Source: CAZZEX01 sp964653285
GTDB lineage: Bacteria > Chloroflexota > Anaerolineae > B4-G1
DNA: 55,876 nt
Reading direction: 5' to 3'
NCBI GenBank assembly: GCA_964653285.1
Contig: CAZZEX010000022.1
Location: forward strand, 1 to 55,876
The notes under the pieces were generated by a model, which saw only the letters and a program-made list of their open reading frames with translations, searched no databases and was not told where the DNA came from. Positions 16,661 to 25,230 of the stretch are shown one piece after another. Both the position numbers and the translations under genes were made by a program. Position 1 is the first letter of the stretch, and each line of letters opens with the position of its first letter.

Positions 16661-17159
16661 GTGAATGTGGCGGTGGCGGACGTTGACGCGGCATTTGACG
16701 CGACATTGGCCGGAAGGAAATTCCGTCGCTTCGCTAACCGCCCTCTGAGCGACACCGTCTTCCGTTTAGCGCGTGACCCGCTCCGCAAGCTCGGACCCAA
16801 TGATCGGCTGGTCGGCGCGGCGCGCTTGGCTGAGAAGGCCGGCGTCGCACCTGAGGGGCTGAGTTGGAGTATCGCTGGAGGTTTGGGACTATCCATTGTC
16901 GGGAAAAGAGAGCGTGATGCAAGCATTAAGATCGACGTCAAACCGATGATCACCGACACGTTTGCGTTCAAGGATAGCATTGAGGCCCTTGACTTCGCCA
17001 CGCGTATGCCGCCAACATCGATCAAGGTGCAAGTCGAGTTGCCACAGTAGCGTCGGAGAGGTTGAACTGGCTACCGAGATTTACAAAACAGGTGTAAAAT
17101 TGGCCAGGGAGGAAGTGACGACTTACGAAACCCAGACCGAACGTCCACCAATCGCATAG
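16661..17159 (+). pseudogene. Chimeric remnant: MtlD-like fragment joined to a zinc-dehydrogenase C-terminus
   Basis: An open frame (16661-17050, 129 codons) whose first half matches the C-terminal region of mannitol-1-phosphate 5-dehydrogenases (RFANRPLSDTVFRLARDPLR, then KLGPNDRLVGAARLAEKAGV). Its second half matches the last strand-helix segment of medium-chain zinc dehydrogenases of the sorbitol/xylitol type (IKIDVKPMITDTFAFKD through PPTSIKVQVEL). Neither enzyme could fold from these pieces, so this is read as a fusion of two gene remnants left by deletion. A third fragment in another frame follows to 17159 (VGEVELATEIYKTGVKLARE); I cannot identify it. Both recognised parents are polyol dehydrogenases, which fits the surrounding sugar genes. 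Confidence 0.6.
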
Positions 17160-17214
17160 GAGAACTTCATGTTTTACCCAACCAGTATCATTAGTTACCC
17201 AGGAGGCTGATGTA

Positions 17215-18426
17215 ATGGCTAAGTACAGTGTCATTCACGAGACATTCGGCAGGGGCAAGGGTATCCTCAGGCTAGCCCCGAACTTCGTGCCCCGCCGTTT
17301 CGGGGAGGCTGGAAGGCGACTTCGTTTACATCCTGACGACTACTATGCCCTAGGGACTGAACGGGGATCCATCAAGGAGCGTTGGTTCTCCTCCGTGATT
17401 GCCGCCATGAATGGCGAGCTTGCTCCTGAAGACGAAGGCATGAGTTACGTGGCTCCCAGTAACAACTCCAGCGACAAATTCCTCTTTCGCGATGCCGTAG
17501 AGGAACTTGGGGCGGAGCTCATTGGCGAGGGACTGAAGCAGAAGTATGGCACGTGGCCTATGTACTCAAAGTTTTTCGATTACGAGACGCCTCTTTTTCT
17601 CCATCTGCACCTCGACGATCTGGCCGCTGCGCAAGTGGGGAGGATTGGCAAGCCGGAGTCGTATTACTTCCCGCCCCAATTGAACAACCATTTGGGACAA
17701 CTTCCCATAACATACTTTGGCTTTGATCCCGACACGACAAAAGCGGAACTCAGGGAAAGACTTCTTCAATATGAAGCCACTGACAACCGGATCACCGAGC
17801 TTTGCCGTGGCTATCGCATACAGCTTGGGACAGGTTGGTACACACCGCCCGGTCTTCTTCATGCCCCTGGGTCGGTGCTGACCTACGAGCCCCAATGGAA
17901 CAGCGACGTCAACTCCGTTTACGAAAACGTCGTGGCGGGAGAGATCTATCCCTACGAGTTTCTGGTAGAAAACTGCCCCGAAGAGAAGAAGCGGGATATT
18001 GACTACGTGTTGGACCTGATGGATTGGGAAGTGAACGTCGATCCACACTTCAAGAAGCATCACTTCCGCCCACCTATTATCTGTCCGCATTCTGACGAGC
18101 GGCATACCGAGAAATGGGTGGCCTATGCCAACGACTACATTGCTGCGAAGGAGTTGAGCGTCCATCCGGGCCAGACCGTCACGGTGCGCGACGGCGCCGC
18201 CTACGGATGCATCATCGTCCAGGGTCACGGCAGGCTCGGCGTATACGAGGCCGAAGCGGCCTGTATGCTACGCTTCGGCCAACTGAGTGGCGACGAGTAC
18301 TTCGTCAGCGAAGCCGCTGCCAAGGACGGAGTCACCATCGCTAATGAAAGTCAATGGGAACCCCTGGTGATGCTCAAGCATTTCGGACCGAATCATCCAG
18401 ACATGCCCAAGAACGTCAATATCTGA
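17215..18426 (+). CDS. Cupin-type sugar isomerase-like protein (class I phosphomannose isomerase-like)
   Basis: A 403-residue protein. The central part, ETPLFLHLHLDDLAAAQVGR followed by GKPESYYFPPQLNN, resembles the metal site of class I mannose-6-phosphate isomerases, in which a Gln/His-x-His pair and a Glu bind zinc. A second cupin-like half follows (LLHAPGSVLTYEPQWNSDVN, then LSVHPGQTVTVRDGAAYGCI). It probably isomerises a sugar or sugar phosphate, but the usual PMI signatures are too altered to name the substrate. AGGAGG lies about eight bases before the ATG. It is followed 16 bases later by a TIM-barrel epimerase gene, so the two likely act on one pathway. Confidence 0.6.
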   Translation: MAKYSVIHETFGRGKGILRLAPNFVPRRFGEAGRRLRLHPDDYYALGTERGSIKERWFSSVIAAMNGELAPEDEGMSYVAPSNNSSDKFLFRDAVEELGAELIGEGLKQKYGTWPMYSKFFDYETPLFLHLHLDDLAAAQVGRIGKPESYYFPPQLNNHLGQLPITYFGFDPDTTKAELRERLLQYEATDNRITELCRGYRIQLGTGWYTPPGLLHAPGSVLTYEPQWNSDVNSVYENVVAGEIYPYEFLVENCPEEKKRDIDYVLDLMDWEVNVDPHFKKHHFRPPIICPHSDERHTEKWVAYANDYIAAKELSVHPGQTVTVRDGAAYGCIIVQGHGRLGVYEAEAACMLRFGQLSGDEYFVSEAAAKDGVTIANESQWEPLVMLKHFGPNHPDMPKNVNI

Positions 18427-18442
18427 TGGCGAGAGGAGCACG

Positions 18443-19390
18443 ATGACACTGCAGAATTTCGAACAGAAAAACGCAAAGATTCGCGCCGCCTTCGAGGATC
18501 TCAGGGAGAAACACCCCGAGCGGCTGAAACGGAGGCTCAACCTGTCCTGGAGCAACTGGGGGTTCGGCATGGAGCCACTTGCTCAATCGGCCGAGCGCCT
18601 GGCCCGGGTCGGCATCAAGTATATTGAGCTTCACGGCAACCACTACGGCAAGGACCTGGGCTACAGGGGCGACGAGACGCTCAAGATTCTGGGCGACCAC
18701 AACCTCAAGGTTGCCGGTGTCTGCGGCATGTTCTCGGCGGAGAACGACCTATCCAGCAACAGCGGCGTGGCCCGCCAGCGGGCGGTCGACTATCTTAAGC
18801 GCACTATTTCCTTCGCCGCTGCCGTTGGCGGGGAATATGTACTGGTAGTGCCCGGCGCTGTGGGTCGGCCGCAGAAGTACGACGATGCCGAGTTTGATCG
18901 GTCCGTGGAAACGCTGAGAATTGTAGCAGATCATTTCATAAAACACGGCGTCAAGGCCGCTATTGAGCCGATCCGCAGTGCGGAGGTGAGCTTCTGCCAC
19001 TCGATCGCCGATGCGAAGCGATACATAGAGGCTGTTGACCATCAGGGAGTGCAGCACATAAACGGCGATGTTTATCACATGCAGGTCGAGGAGAGCCACA
19101 TCGGCATGGCTGTCCTAGAGGCGGGTGAGAGATTGATCAACTTACACATGGCCGACAGCAATCGCTGCGCACTGGGCGACGGCTCGCTGGACTTGGACAC
19201 GCTGATTATGGCACTCTACGTGATAGGCTACAATTGCCAAGGCTGCTACGTCACACCGGAGCCGCTGGGCCCCGGTGGCGATCCCTATCCTGCTATGTTC
19301 GGGAAGCCTGATGTAAAAGCGTTGGACCGCTTGGTCAATCAGACGGCAAATTACTTCCGCGAGCGCGAGAGTTGCGTTTTAGAAAGTTAG
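18443..19390 (+). CDS. Sugar-phosphate isomerase/epimerase-like TIM-barrel protein
   Basis: A 315-residue protein of the xylose-isomerase-like TIM-barrel (AP endonuclease 2) superfamily, the group that includes tagatose/psicose 3-epimerases and inosose dehydratase-type enzymes. Conserved elements are VGIKYIELHGNHYGKDLGY, VKAAIEPIRSAEVSF (metal-binding Glu), INGDVYHMQVEE (Asp/His) and INLHMADSNR (His), then a final Glu in VTPEPLGPGG. A four-residue metal site is thus complete. The reaction is probably epimerisation or isomerisation of a ketose or cyclitol. Its 3' end overlaps the convergent lipA by 12 bases. Confidence 0.8.
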   Translation: MTLQNFEQKNAKIRAAFEDLREKHPERLKRRLNLSWSNWGFGMEPLAQSAERLARVGIKYIELHGNHYGKDLGYRGDETLKILGDHNLKVAGVCGMFSAENDLSSNSGVARQRAVDYLKRTISFAAAVGGEYVLVVPGAVGRPQKYDDAEFDRSVETLRIVADHFIKHGVKAAIEPIRSAEVSFCHSIADAKRYIEAVDHQGVQHINGDVYHMQVEESHIGMAVLEAGERLINLHMADSNRCALGDGSLDLDTLIMALYVIGYNCQGCYVTPEPLGPGGDPYPAMFGKPDVKALDRLVNQTANYFRERESCVLES

Positions 19391-20326
19391 CGAGCGTCCA
19401 CCTGCTCCCAACTCTCGTGCCTGTGCCTCGGCGTTGTATGAACTCCGCACCAGCGGGCCGCTTTCGACCCAGCGGAAGCCCATCTCGTAGCCGCGCTCCC
19501 GAAACATCTCGAACTCCCCGGGCGTGTAGTAGCGGGCGATAGGGACGTGCTGTCTGGTGGGCTGCAGGTACTGGCCGATAGTGAGGATGTCCACGTCCAG
19601 TTCACGCAGATCTCGCATCACGTCCAGTACCTCGTCCACGCTCTCTCCCAGGCCGACCATCAGGCCGCTCTTGGTGATCGCCTCCGGCCACAGCAGTTTG
19701 GCGTTGCGCAGCACGGCCAGCGACCACTCGTAGCGGCACTGAGGCTGCACCGCACGGAAAAGGCGCGGCGGGGTCTCGACGTTGTGGTTGAGGACGTCGG
19801 GCCGCTCGTCCATCACCGTCTTCAGCGGCTCAATGCGCCCGCGGAAGTCGGGGATCAGCACCTCGACGGTGCAGCCAGGTTGGAGGGGCCCGCCCTGAGC
19901 CTGTCGAAGGGCGCGGACGCGGCGGATGACAGCAGCAAAGACGGACGCCCCGCCGTCGGGCAGGTCGTCCCGGTCCACCGAGGTGATGACGACGTGCTTC
20001 AGATTCATCACCTGCACTGCCTGGGCCACGTGCTCCGGTTCGTCGGGGTCAAGCGGGCCCGGGCGACCGGTCTTGACGTTGCAGAAGTGGCAGTTGCGGG
20101 TGCAGGTGTCGCCGAGGATGAGAAAGGTGGCAGTGCGATTGCCCCAGCACTCGCCGATGTTGGGGCAGTGGGCTTCCTCGCAGACGGTGTGCAGCGATTT
20201 GGCTCGCATCAGCCGTTTAAGCCAATGGTACGTCTCACCCGTGGGGGCACGTACACGCAGCCAGGGGGGATGGCGTTGGGGGCGCGGAAGGGTTTTCGGA
20301 CTGGTCCGATCAGCATGCGCTTTCAT
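19379..20326 (-). CDS. lipA: Lipoyl synthase
   Basis: A 315-residue radical-SAM enzyme that inserts two sulfurs into protein-bound octanoate. Both iron-sulfur motifs are present: the auxiliary cluster CEEAHCPNIGEC (C-x4-C-x5-C) and the radical SAM CTRNCHFC (C-x3-C-x2-C). The C-terminal R-S-S-Y that donates the Ser ligand is seen as VRSSYNAEA. ATG 20324-20326 is preferred because GAGGTGA lies just upstream. A short insertion (RQAQGGPLQPG) between a helix and the VEVLIPDF strand is encoded by a dispersed palindromic repeat at 19892-19912. lpdA, also lipoate-related and on the same strand, lies 17 kb away across the carbohydrate cluster. Confidence 0.95.
   Translation of the reverse strand: MKAHADRTSPKTLPRPQRHPPWLRVRAPTGETYHWLKRLMRAKSLHTVCEEAHCPNIGECWGNRTATFLILGDTCTRNCHFCNVKTGRPGPLDPDEPEHVAQAVQVMNLKHVVITSVDRDDLPDGGASVFAAVIRRVRALRQAQGGPLQPGCTVEVLIPDFRGRIEPLKTVMDERPDVLNHNVETPPRLFRAVQPQCRYEWSLAVLRNAKLLWPEAITKSGLMVGLGESVDEVLDVMRDLRELDVDILTIGQYLQPTRQHVPIARYYTPGEFEMFRERGYEMGFRWVESGPLVRSSYNAEAQARELGAGGRSLTF
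19892..19912. repeat. REP-like repeat inside lipA
   Basis: GCCCTGAGCCTGTCGAAGGGC, a hairpin-forming sequence of the CCTGAGC..TCGAAGG type that recurs in many bacterial genomes. It is read in frame within lipA and adds about eight residues in a loop. Related copies occur at 41797-41818 and 55543-55563, also inside genes. Confidence 0.65.
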
Positions 20327-20606
20327 AGATTTCACCTCTATTCTACTTATTCTATCACAAGCCACAGTTCCTGGCAATCAACTGCGGCAGGAACGACATT
20401 GGACGCATCATCCGGGGCGCGGGAGCACATCCTTGCGCCGGCAGCGCTCGATCTCGGCCAGGTGCGTGGCTGGTCGCGGGTACTCGCAGCAAGCGCCAAG
20501 AGGCTCGGCAGTCGGCCTGGTCGGTGGAGGCGGTTTCACTCAAGCGAGAGATACATAAACCCTGGTGAATTGGTGGAGATACGTTGCGGAATCTGGTGCG
20601 AGGCCC

Positions 20607-20635
20607 TTGACAATTTGCACAATGTGTAGTATAAT
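20607..20635 (+). promoter_or_regulatory. Consensus sigma-70 promoter of the carbohydrate cluster
   Basis: TTGACA (20607-20612) and TATAAT (20630-20635) match the consensus in all twelve positions, with the optimal 17-base spacer. It points toward the GntR-type regulator and the catabolic and transport genes downstream. The predicted start of transcription, near 20642, falls in the palindrome at 20641-20656, so a bound repressor would block it. Confidence 0.8.
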
Positions 20636-20640
20636 TGACT

Positions 20641-20656
20641 TGTCAGATATCTGACA
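20641..20656. promoter_or_regulatory. Palindromic operator, probably for the GntR/UTRA regulator
   Basis: TGTCAGATATCTGACA is a perfect 16-bp palindrome placed at the predicted transcription start of the cluster promoter. GntR-family repressors bind palindromes of this size. A further half-like TCTGATG follows. The nearest regulator gene is the GntR/UTRA protein 226 bases downstream, so autoregulation with induction by a pathway sugar is a reasonable inference. Confidence 0.65.
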
Positions 20657-20881
20657 TCTGATGTGTCTACTCTCCGGAAGACAACAGCGGCGCTATTCAT
20701 CTCCCAAAAGTCGAGGGGGCATTACGATTTAGTTGGATGAGGCGGGTGCCAGCCCGTTTCTTGGGATGAAATTACAAAATCAATGTAGTTTTAATTAGTT
20801 GATTTATTCCTCGTTGATGCTCGGTGCTTGTGTGATTTCGTCGTTAGGCCTATAGCAAGAAGCCAAGACGGAGATGGTCTC

Positions 20882-21619
20882 GTGGCGGGCGTGACTAGAG
20901 ATTCGCGATCTCTTCCCATTCAGATCCGAGATGAAATCCTGGAGATGTTCGATGTGGAGGGGTACCAGGTTGGAGATCGAATACCCTCTGAGCAGGAATT
21001 GGCAGAGCGCCTCCATGTAAGTCGTCCCACCCTGCGGGAAGCGTTGAAGTTCTTGGAGGAGGAACGCTTCCTGTACTGCAAGCACGGACGGGGCCGTTTT
21101 GTCGCGCTGGAACGCTCTTGCGTCTATGAGGCGATCACCCGCTTGCAGAGTGTGACTGAGATGATGCAGGAACGCTCTCTGGTGGCCCAGGCGCGGGTGC
21201 TCTCCCTGCGGGAGGAACCCGCAGGCGAAGTAATTGCCACGCAGTTAGGAATTGAGGCTGACACCCCGGTCGTGCTTTTGGAACGCATTCGTCTGGCGGA
21301 GCAGGAGCCCCTCATCTATTCCATAGACATATTCCCTCGTGCCATTGTGAAAGGCCACCTGGAGCCGAAGGAGTTTGAGGGGTCGCTTCTCAGTATTATG
21401 GAAGAGCGCTGGAATGTGCGTCTCGACTACTCTAAGACCATCATCAGTGCGGTGCAATTGGATTCGGACATTACCCAGAACATGGGTCTGCCCGCTGACT
21501 TGCCGTGGATTCTGCTGGAGCAGGTCAACTATACAGCATACCACGAACCGGTCGTGTACTCGAAAGACTATCACCGCGGTGATAAGTTTTCTTTTCACGT
21601 GGTACGGCGGCACTACTGA
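20882..21619 (+). CDS. GntR-family regulator, HutC subfamily (UTRA domain)
   Basis: A 245-residue transcription factor. The N-terminal winged helix-turn-helix reads IRDEILEMFDVEGYQVGDRI then PSEQELAERLHVSRPTLREA and a wing ending HGRGRFVA. The C-terminal UTRA ligand-binding domain (about residues 75-245) includes ADTPVVLLERIRLAEQEPLI and ends KFSFHVVRR. HutC-type regulators bind sugars, amino acids or related small molecules and usually repress their own operon. GTG 20882 is taken as start, with GGAG about eight bases before it; the longer frame begins inside the leader. It is the first gene after the cluster promoter and operator. Confidence 0.88.
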   Translation: MAGVTRDSRSLPIQIRDEILEMFDVEGYQVGDRIPSEQELAERLHVSRPTLREALKFLEEERFLYCKHGRGRFVALERSCVYEAITRLQSVTEMMQERSLVAQARVLSLREEPAGEVIATQLGIEADTPVVLLERIRLAEQEPLIYSIDIFPRAIVKGHLEPKEFEGSLLSIMEERWNVRLDYSKTIISAVQLDSDITQNMGLPADLPWILLEQVNYTAYHEPVVYSKDYHRGDKFSFHVVRRHY

Positions 21620-21651
21620 TTTCAAAAACTAGTCTGAGGAGATGACAGGCA

Positions 21652-22773
21652 GTGGGAAAATTCATGGAGATCCCTGCAGAGGACCTGACCCGTCAGTATC
21701 AGCAGATCAAATACGAAATTTGGGCCGCTATGGAGACGGTACTGCCCACGGGCAAATATACTTTGGGCCCCACGCTGCGCGCGTTCGAGGAGGAATTCGC
21801 TGCCTATTGTAGGGTAAAGTATTGCCTCGGAATCTCTAACGGCACAGAAGCGCTGCATTTGGCTCTGGCCGCTTGCGACATCGGCCCAGAGGACGAGGTG
21901 ATCACGGTAGCCAACACGTACATCGCCACTGCGTTTGCTGTCTCCTACGTAGGTGCGACGCCTGTCTTCGTGGATGTTGATCCTGCCTCCTACGCTATGG
22001 ACTCATCTAAGGTCGAAGAGAAGATCACCGACAGGACCCGGGCGATCATACCCGTACACCTTTACGGCCACCCAGTGGATATGGATCTCATCCTCGAAAT
22101 CGCCCGGCGGTATGGGCTCAAAGTGATCGAGGATGCAGCCCAGAGCCACGGAGCGCTGTACAAGGGGCGCAAGACCGGCTCTCTGGGTGACATTGGGTGT
22201 TTCAGTTTCTACCCCTCCAAAAATCTCGGTTGCTACGGTGATGGAGGGGGCATCGTCACCAACGATGCGGACCTCTACGAGAAGATTCAAGTTCTCCGTT
22301 ATATGGGGCAACACGTTAAGCATACCCACGAAATCATTGGTTTTCAACAGCGACTGGATCCACTACAAGCAGCCATCTTGCGAGTCAAGCTCCGCCATCT
22401 GGACACCTGGAACGAGTATCGCCGTTGCCGGGCGGCATTGTACAACGATCTGCTGGCAGACCTTCCCGTGATCCTGCCCGTGGAAAGCGAGTTTGCCAAA
22501 CACGTATATTACATGTACACCATCCGCTGCCAGGAGCGCGATGCACTCCGGGACTGGCTGGCCGAAAGGAGCATTGGCACACAGATCATTTACGGCACTC
22601 CCGTACCTCTCCAAAGGGCCTATCAGCACCTGGGCTACAAAGCGGAGGACATCCCTATAGCTGCCCAATGCGCTAAAGAACTCCTCTGCCTGCCGATGTT
22701 CCCCGAGTTGAGGGAAGAAGAGGTACGTGCTGTAGCGGAGGCGATACGTGGGTTCTATGCATCCAGGAACTGA
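21652..22773 (+). CDS. DegT/DnrJ/EryC1/StrS-family aminotransferase
   Basis: A 373-residue PLP enzyme of the sugar-aminotransferase type. The PLP lysine is Lys190 in FSFYPSKNLGCYGDGG; the phosphate-binding SNGTEALHLAL and the Asp-x-Ala-x-x-x-His motif EDAAQSHGA are intact. Members transaminate keto-sugars in nucleotide-sugar routes or keto-inositols in aminocyclitol routes. With no nucleotide-sugar genes nearby, a free keto-sugar or inosose is more likely. GTG 21652 is used (GAGGAG ten bases upstream); an ATG at 21664 is the alternative. It follows the regulator by 32 bases and precedes the fusion enzyme by 10 bases. Confidence 0.87.
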   Translation: MGKFMEIPAEDLTRQYQQIKYEIWAAMETVLPTGKYTLGPTLRAFEEEFAAYCRVKYCLGISNGTEALHLALAACDIGPEDEVITVANTYIATAFAVSYVGATPVFVDVDPASYAMDSSKVEEKITDRTRAIIPVHLYGHPVDMDLILEIARRYGLKVIEDAAQSHGALYKGRKTGSLGDIGCFSFYPSKNLGCYGDGGGIVTNDADLYEKIQVLRYMGQHVKHTHEIIGFQQRLDPLQAAILRVKLRHLDTWNEYRRCRAALYNDLLADLPVILPVESEFAKHVYYMYTIRCQERDALRDWLAERSIGTQIIYGTPVPLQRAYQHLGYKAEDIPIAAQCAKELLCLPMFPELREEEVRAVAEAIRGFYASRN

Positions 22774-22783
22774 GGGGAGACAA

Positions 22784-25075
22784 GTGCAGAAAAGGACCAA
22801 GGTGGTCGTCTGGGGGGGGAGCGCGGTCGCCACACCGGAATTGGTGGACGTGCTGAGCCGCGAGGCGATTGGGGCAGGCCCCATACATCTGGTCCTGGTC
22901 GGCCGGACCAAAGAGAAGCTAGAGATCGTCGGGACTCTCTGCCAGTGCATGGCTGCGAGGGGGGAGGCCGACTTGAGTGTCTCTTTCACAACCGATATGG
23001 AAGCCTCTCTTGCGGATGCAGACTACATCATTAACCAAATCCGAGTCGGCGGGATGGAGGCCCGAGCGTTCGACGAATCGTTCCCCCGCCGATTTGGCAT
23101 CCCTGGTGAGGAGACAGTGGGACCCGGTGGGTTCTCCTATTCCCTGCGCACGGTACCTGTGGTGCTGAATTATTGTCGATTGGTGGAAAAGCTGGCTCCT
23201 CAAGCCGTGATCCTCAACCTGACCAATCCCAGCAGCGTTGTCCAGTACGCCATCAGCCGTTACACCAATGTCCGGGTCGTAGGGGTCTGTGATTCCCCCG
23301 TCTCCTTGAGGGAAGCCATCGCCCAACTCCTCGATATTCCTCTCCAGGAACTCTCCTTTTCGTACGTGGGGATGCATCATTTTGGGTGGATAACCCGCGT
23401 CCTGTGGAAGGGACAGGACATGATGCCCCAGGTGCTGGACCGGGTGGCGGAAATCTCGAAACTGGAGATTGATCCCAAGATTCTACAGGCCATCGGGGCG
23501 ATCCCCTCGCCCTATCTGAAATACTATTTTCATCCCGACCGGATATTGGCCAAGACGGAGGGGCGCCCTGTCCGCGCAGAGCAATTAATCGGTGTCCAGG
23601 CCGCTATGCTGGAGCAGTATAAGGGATGGGCATCGCCTGAAAAGCCGGATACCCTCGTCAGGCGAGGGGCCGTCTGGTACCGGAAGATTGTCGTTCCTGT
23701 GCTTATGTCCATGATCAAGGATGCCCGCCAACTACTCATTGTCAACGTGGACAACGGCTCGGCAATCCCCTGGCTACCAGCGGAAACCATAGTGGAGTTG
23801 CCAGCAATCGTGGGAGCCAATGGCGTATACCCCCTGGCCATGGGAGAGGTGCCTGGGGACGTGAAGGCCATGGTCCAAATGAATGCAGCCTACGAGATGT
23901 TAGCCGTCGAAGCTATTGTCGAACGCTCTTACGAGAAGGCACTTCGAGCACTCATGGCCAACTGGATGGTGCACAACGCCGGTCAGGCCAAAGGCATCTT
24001 GGATTTGATCTGGCCCGAGGAAGGGGAGAAAACGAAAAGAAAAAGCCAGGTAGTCTATGAGGCTCCCGAAACAGAGGACATCGTTCTCCCCAACGTTGTG
24101 TACGGGAGTGGTATTCTGCGGGAAATCCCCCTACGAGAAGACCGATTTGTCGTCGTGACTATGGAAGAGCCTTGGGAGTTAGCCAGGGATATGCTTTCTG
24201 CAGAGGCCGCGGCAGTGGCTTTTGTCCACAGCATGGATTGGGGCGCTATGGAGAGCCTGGAGCGCACCATCCCTGCCGCCGAAAGGGTCATTGGTATCGG
24301 CGGCGGCTCGGCCTTGGACATGGCCAAGTACGTGGCGTGGCGCAGGCATCTTCCCTGCGATTTGATCCCTTCCATCAGTTCTGTGGATACCTTCGCCACC
24401 AAGAGCATCGCCGTCAGGGAAGAGGGGCACGTTCGCTATATCGGCTTCATCGTCCCTAAGAACGTCTACGTGGACCACGAGTTGATTCGCCAGGCACCGC
24501 CACGACTGAATCGAGCCGGAGTTGGCGACATCATCTCCGCTCACACAGCCTTGTGGGATTGGGCCCTGGCTCACGAACGTCGGGGGGAGCGATATGACGC
24601 AGACATCGCAGCCGAGTTTCAGGACCTTCTCGTTGCCACGGAAGAGAATGCTTCGGAAATTCGGGAAGCGTCCGAGCAAGGTGTTCACTTCATCATGGAT
24701 ACTTACTTTCGGATTAACCTGACCTGCCGGCGTTTTGGCAGCAGCCGCCCTCAAGAAGGGGCCGATCACACATTCGCCTACAATGCTGAGTACATCACCA
24801 GGCGCCCGTACATCCACGGAGAACTGGTTTCCCTGGGAACTTTCGTGATCGCCGCACTTCAGAACAATGAACCGGCATGGGTCGAAGAAGTCCTGGAACG
24901 TTGCGGCGTGCTCTACCAGCCCCGAGACCAGGGGATCAATAAGGAAGAGTTCATCAGTATTTTGCGATCCCTTAACAGCTATTCCCGGAAATACGGGCGT
25001 CGCTATACTGTTTTGGACGACCGTCCCATAACTGAAGGTTTCGTTGAAGAGATGTGTGGCCGGTTGGTTTTCTGA
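22784..25075 (+). CDS. Fusion enzyme: GH4-like NAD-dependent glycosidase plus glycerol-1-phosphate dehydrogenase-like domain
   Basis: A 763-residue two-domain protein. Residues 1 to about 410 resemble family 4 glycoside hydrolases, which cleave through NAD-dependent oxidation at C3: TKVVVWGGSAVATPELVD, the IRVGGMEAR stretch, GEETVGPGGFSYSLRTVPVV, NLTNPSS, then the metal ligands Cys169 (VCDSP, usually CNxP) and His199 (VGMHHFGW, usually GLNH). After a charged linker, residues 430-763 resemble sn-glycerol-1-phosphate dehydrogenase/AraM: GIGGGSALD at 503-511 and metal ligands Asp582 (GVGDIISAH), His662 (GADHTFAYN) and His678 (PYIHGELVS). I know of no described protein with this pairing. GTG 22784 (GGGGAGA before it) is chosen as start. 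Both domains use NAD-type chemistry, so recycling of cofactor or two steps on one substrate is possible. Confidence 0.78.
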   Translation: MQKRTKVVVWGGSAVATPELVDVLSREAIGAGPIHLVLVGRTKEKLEIVGTLCQCMAARGEADLSVSFTTDMEASLADADYIINQIRVGGMEARAFDESFPRRFGIPGEETVGPGGFSYSLRTVPVVLNYCRLVEKLAPQAVILNLTNPSSVVQYAISRYTNVRVVGVCDSPVSLREAIAQLLDIPLQELSFSYVGMHHFGWITRVLWKGQDMMPQVLDRVAEISKLEIDPKILQAIGAIPSPYLKYYFHPDRILAKTEGRPVRAEQLIGVQAAMLEQYKGWASPEKPDTLVRRGAVWYRKIVVPVLMSMIKDARQLLIVNVDNGSAIPWLPAETIVELPAIVGANGVYPLAMGEVPGDVKAMVQMNAAYEMLAVEAIVERSYEKALRALMANWMVHNAGQAKGILDLIWPEEGEKTKRKSQVVYEAPETEDIVLPNVVYGSGILREIPLREDRFVVVTMEEPWELARDMLSAEAAAVAFVHSMDWGAMESLERTIPAAERVIGIGGGSALDMAKYVAWRRHLPCDLIPSISSVDTFATKSIAVREEGHVRYIGFIVPKNVYVDHELIRQAPPRLNRAGVGDIISAHTALWDWALAHERRGERYDADIAAEFQDLLVATEENASEIREASEQGVHFIMDTYFRINLTCRRFGSSRPQEGADHTFAYNAEYITRRPYIHGELVSLGTFVIAALQNNEPAWVEEVLERCGVLYQPRDQGINKEEFISILRSLNSYSRKYGRRYTVLDDRPITEGFVEEMCGRLVF

Positions 25076-25230
25076 ATCTATGTAGGAAACAGCGCTGGTG
25101 CCTTGGCGATTAGAGAGTGGGTCAGATAAAGAGGCTCTGGGGCAGGCAGCGGCTGGGATCGTTACTGAACAGATCCGGGCACGACAGGGGGACTATGCCC
25201 CCTGAGATCTTGCTTAAGGAGACCATATAC

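Larger units (their letters stand above)
20327..20881. other. 555-bp divergent intergenic region between lipA and the GntR-type regulator
   Basis: No gene is supported here. The first 270 bases (next to lipA) hold short frames on both strands that match nothing I know. The right half carries the strong plus-strand promoter and palindromic operator listed separately, then a leader of about 230 bases (20650-20881) before the regulator. The leader is AT-richer than its surroundings, and I see no known riboswitch in it. Confidence 0.5.

Noticed and set aside
20378..20606. A gene in the gap between lipA and the cluster promoter
   Set aside because: Short frames on both strands have no ribosome-binding sites and no recognisable motifs.
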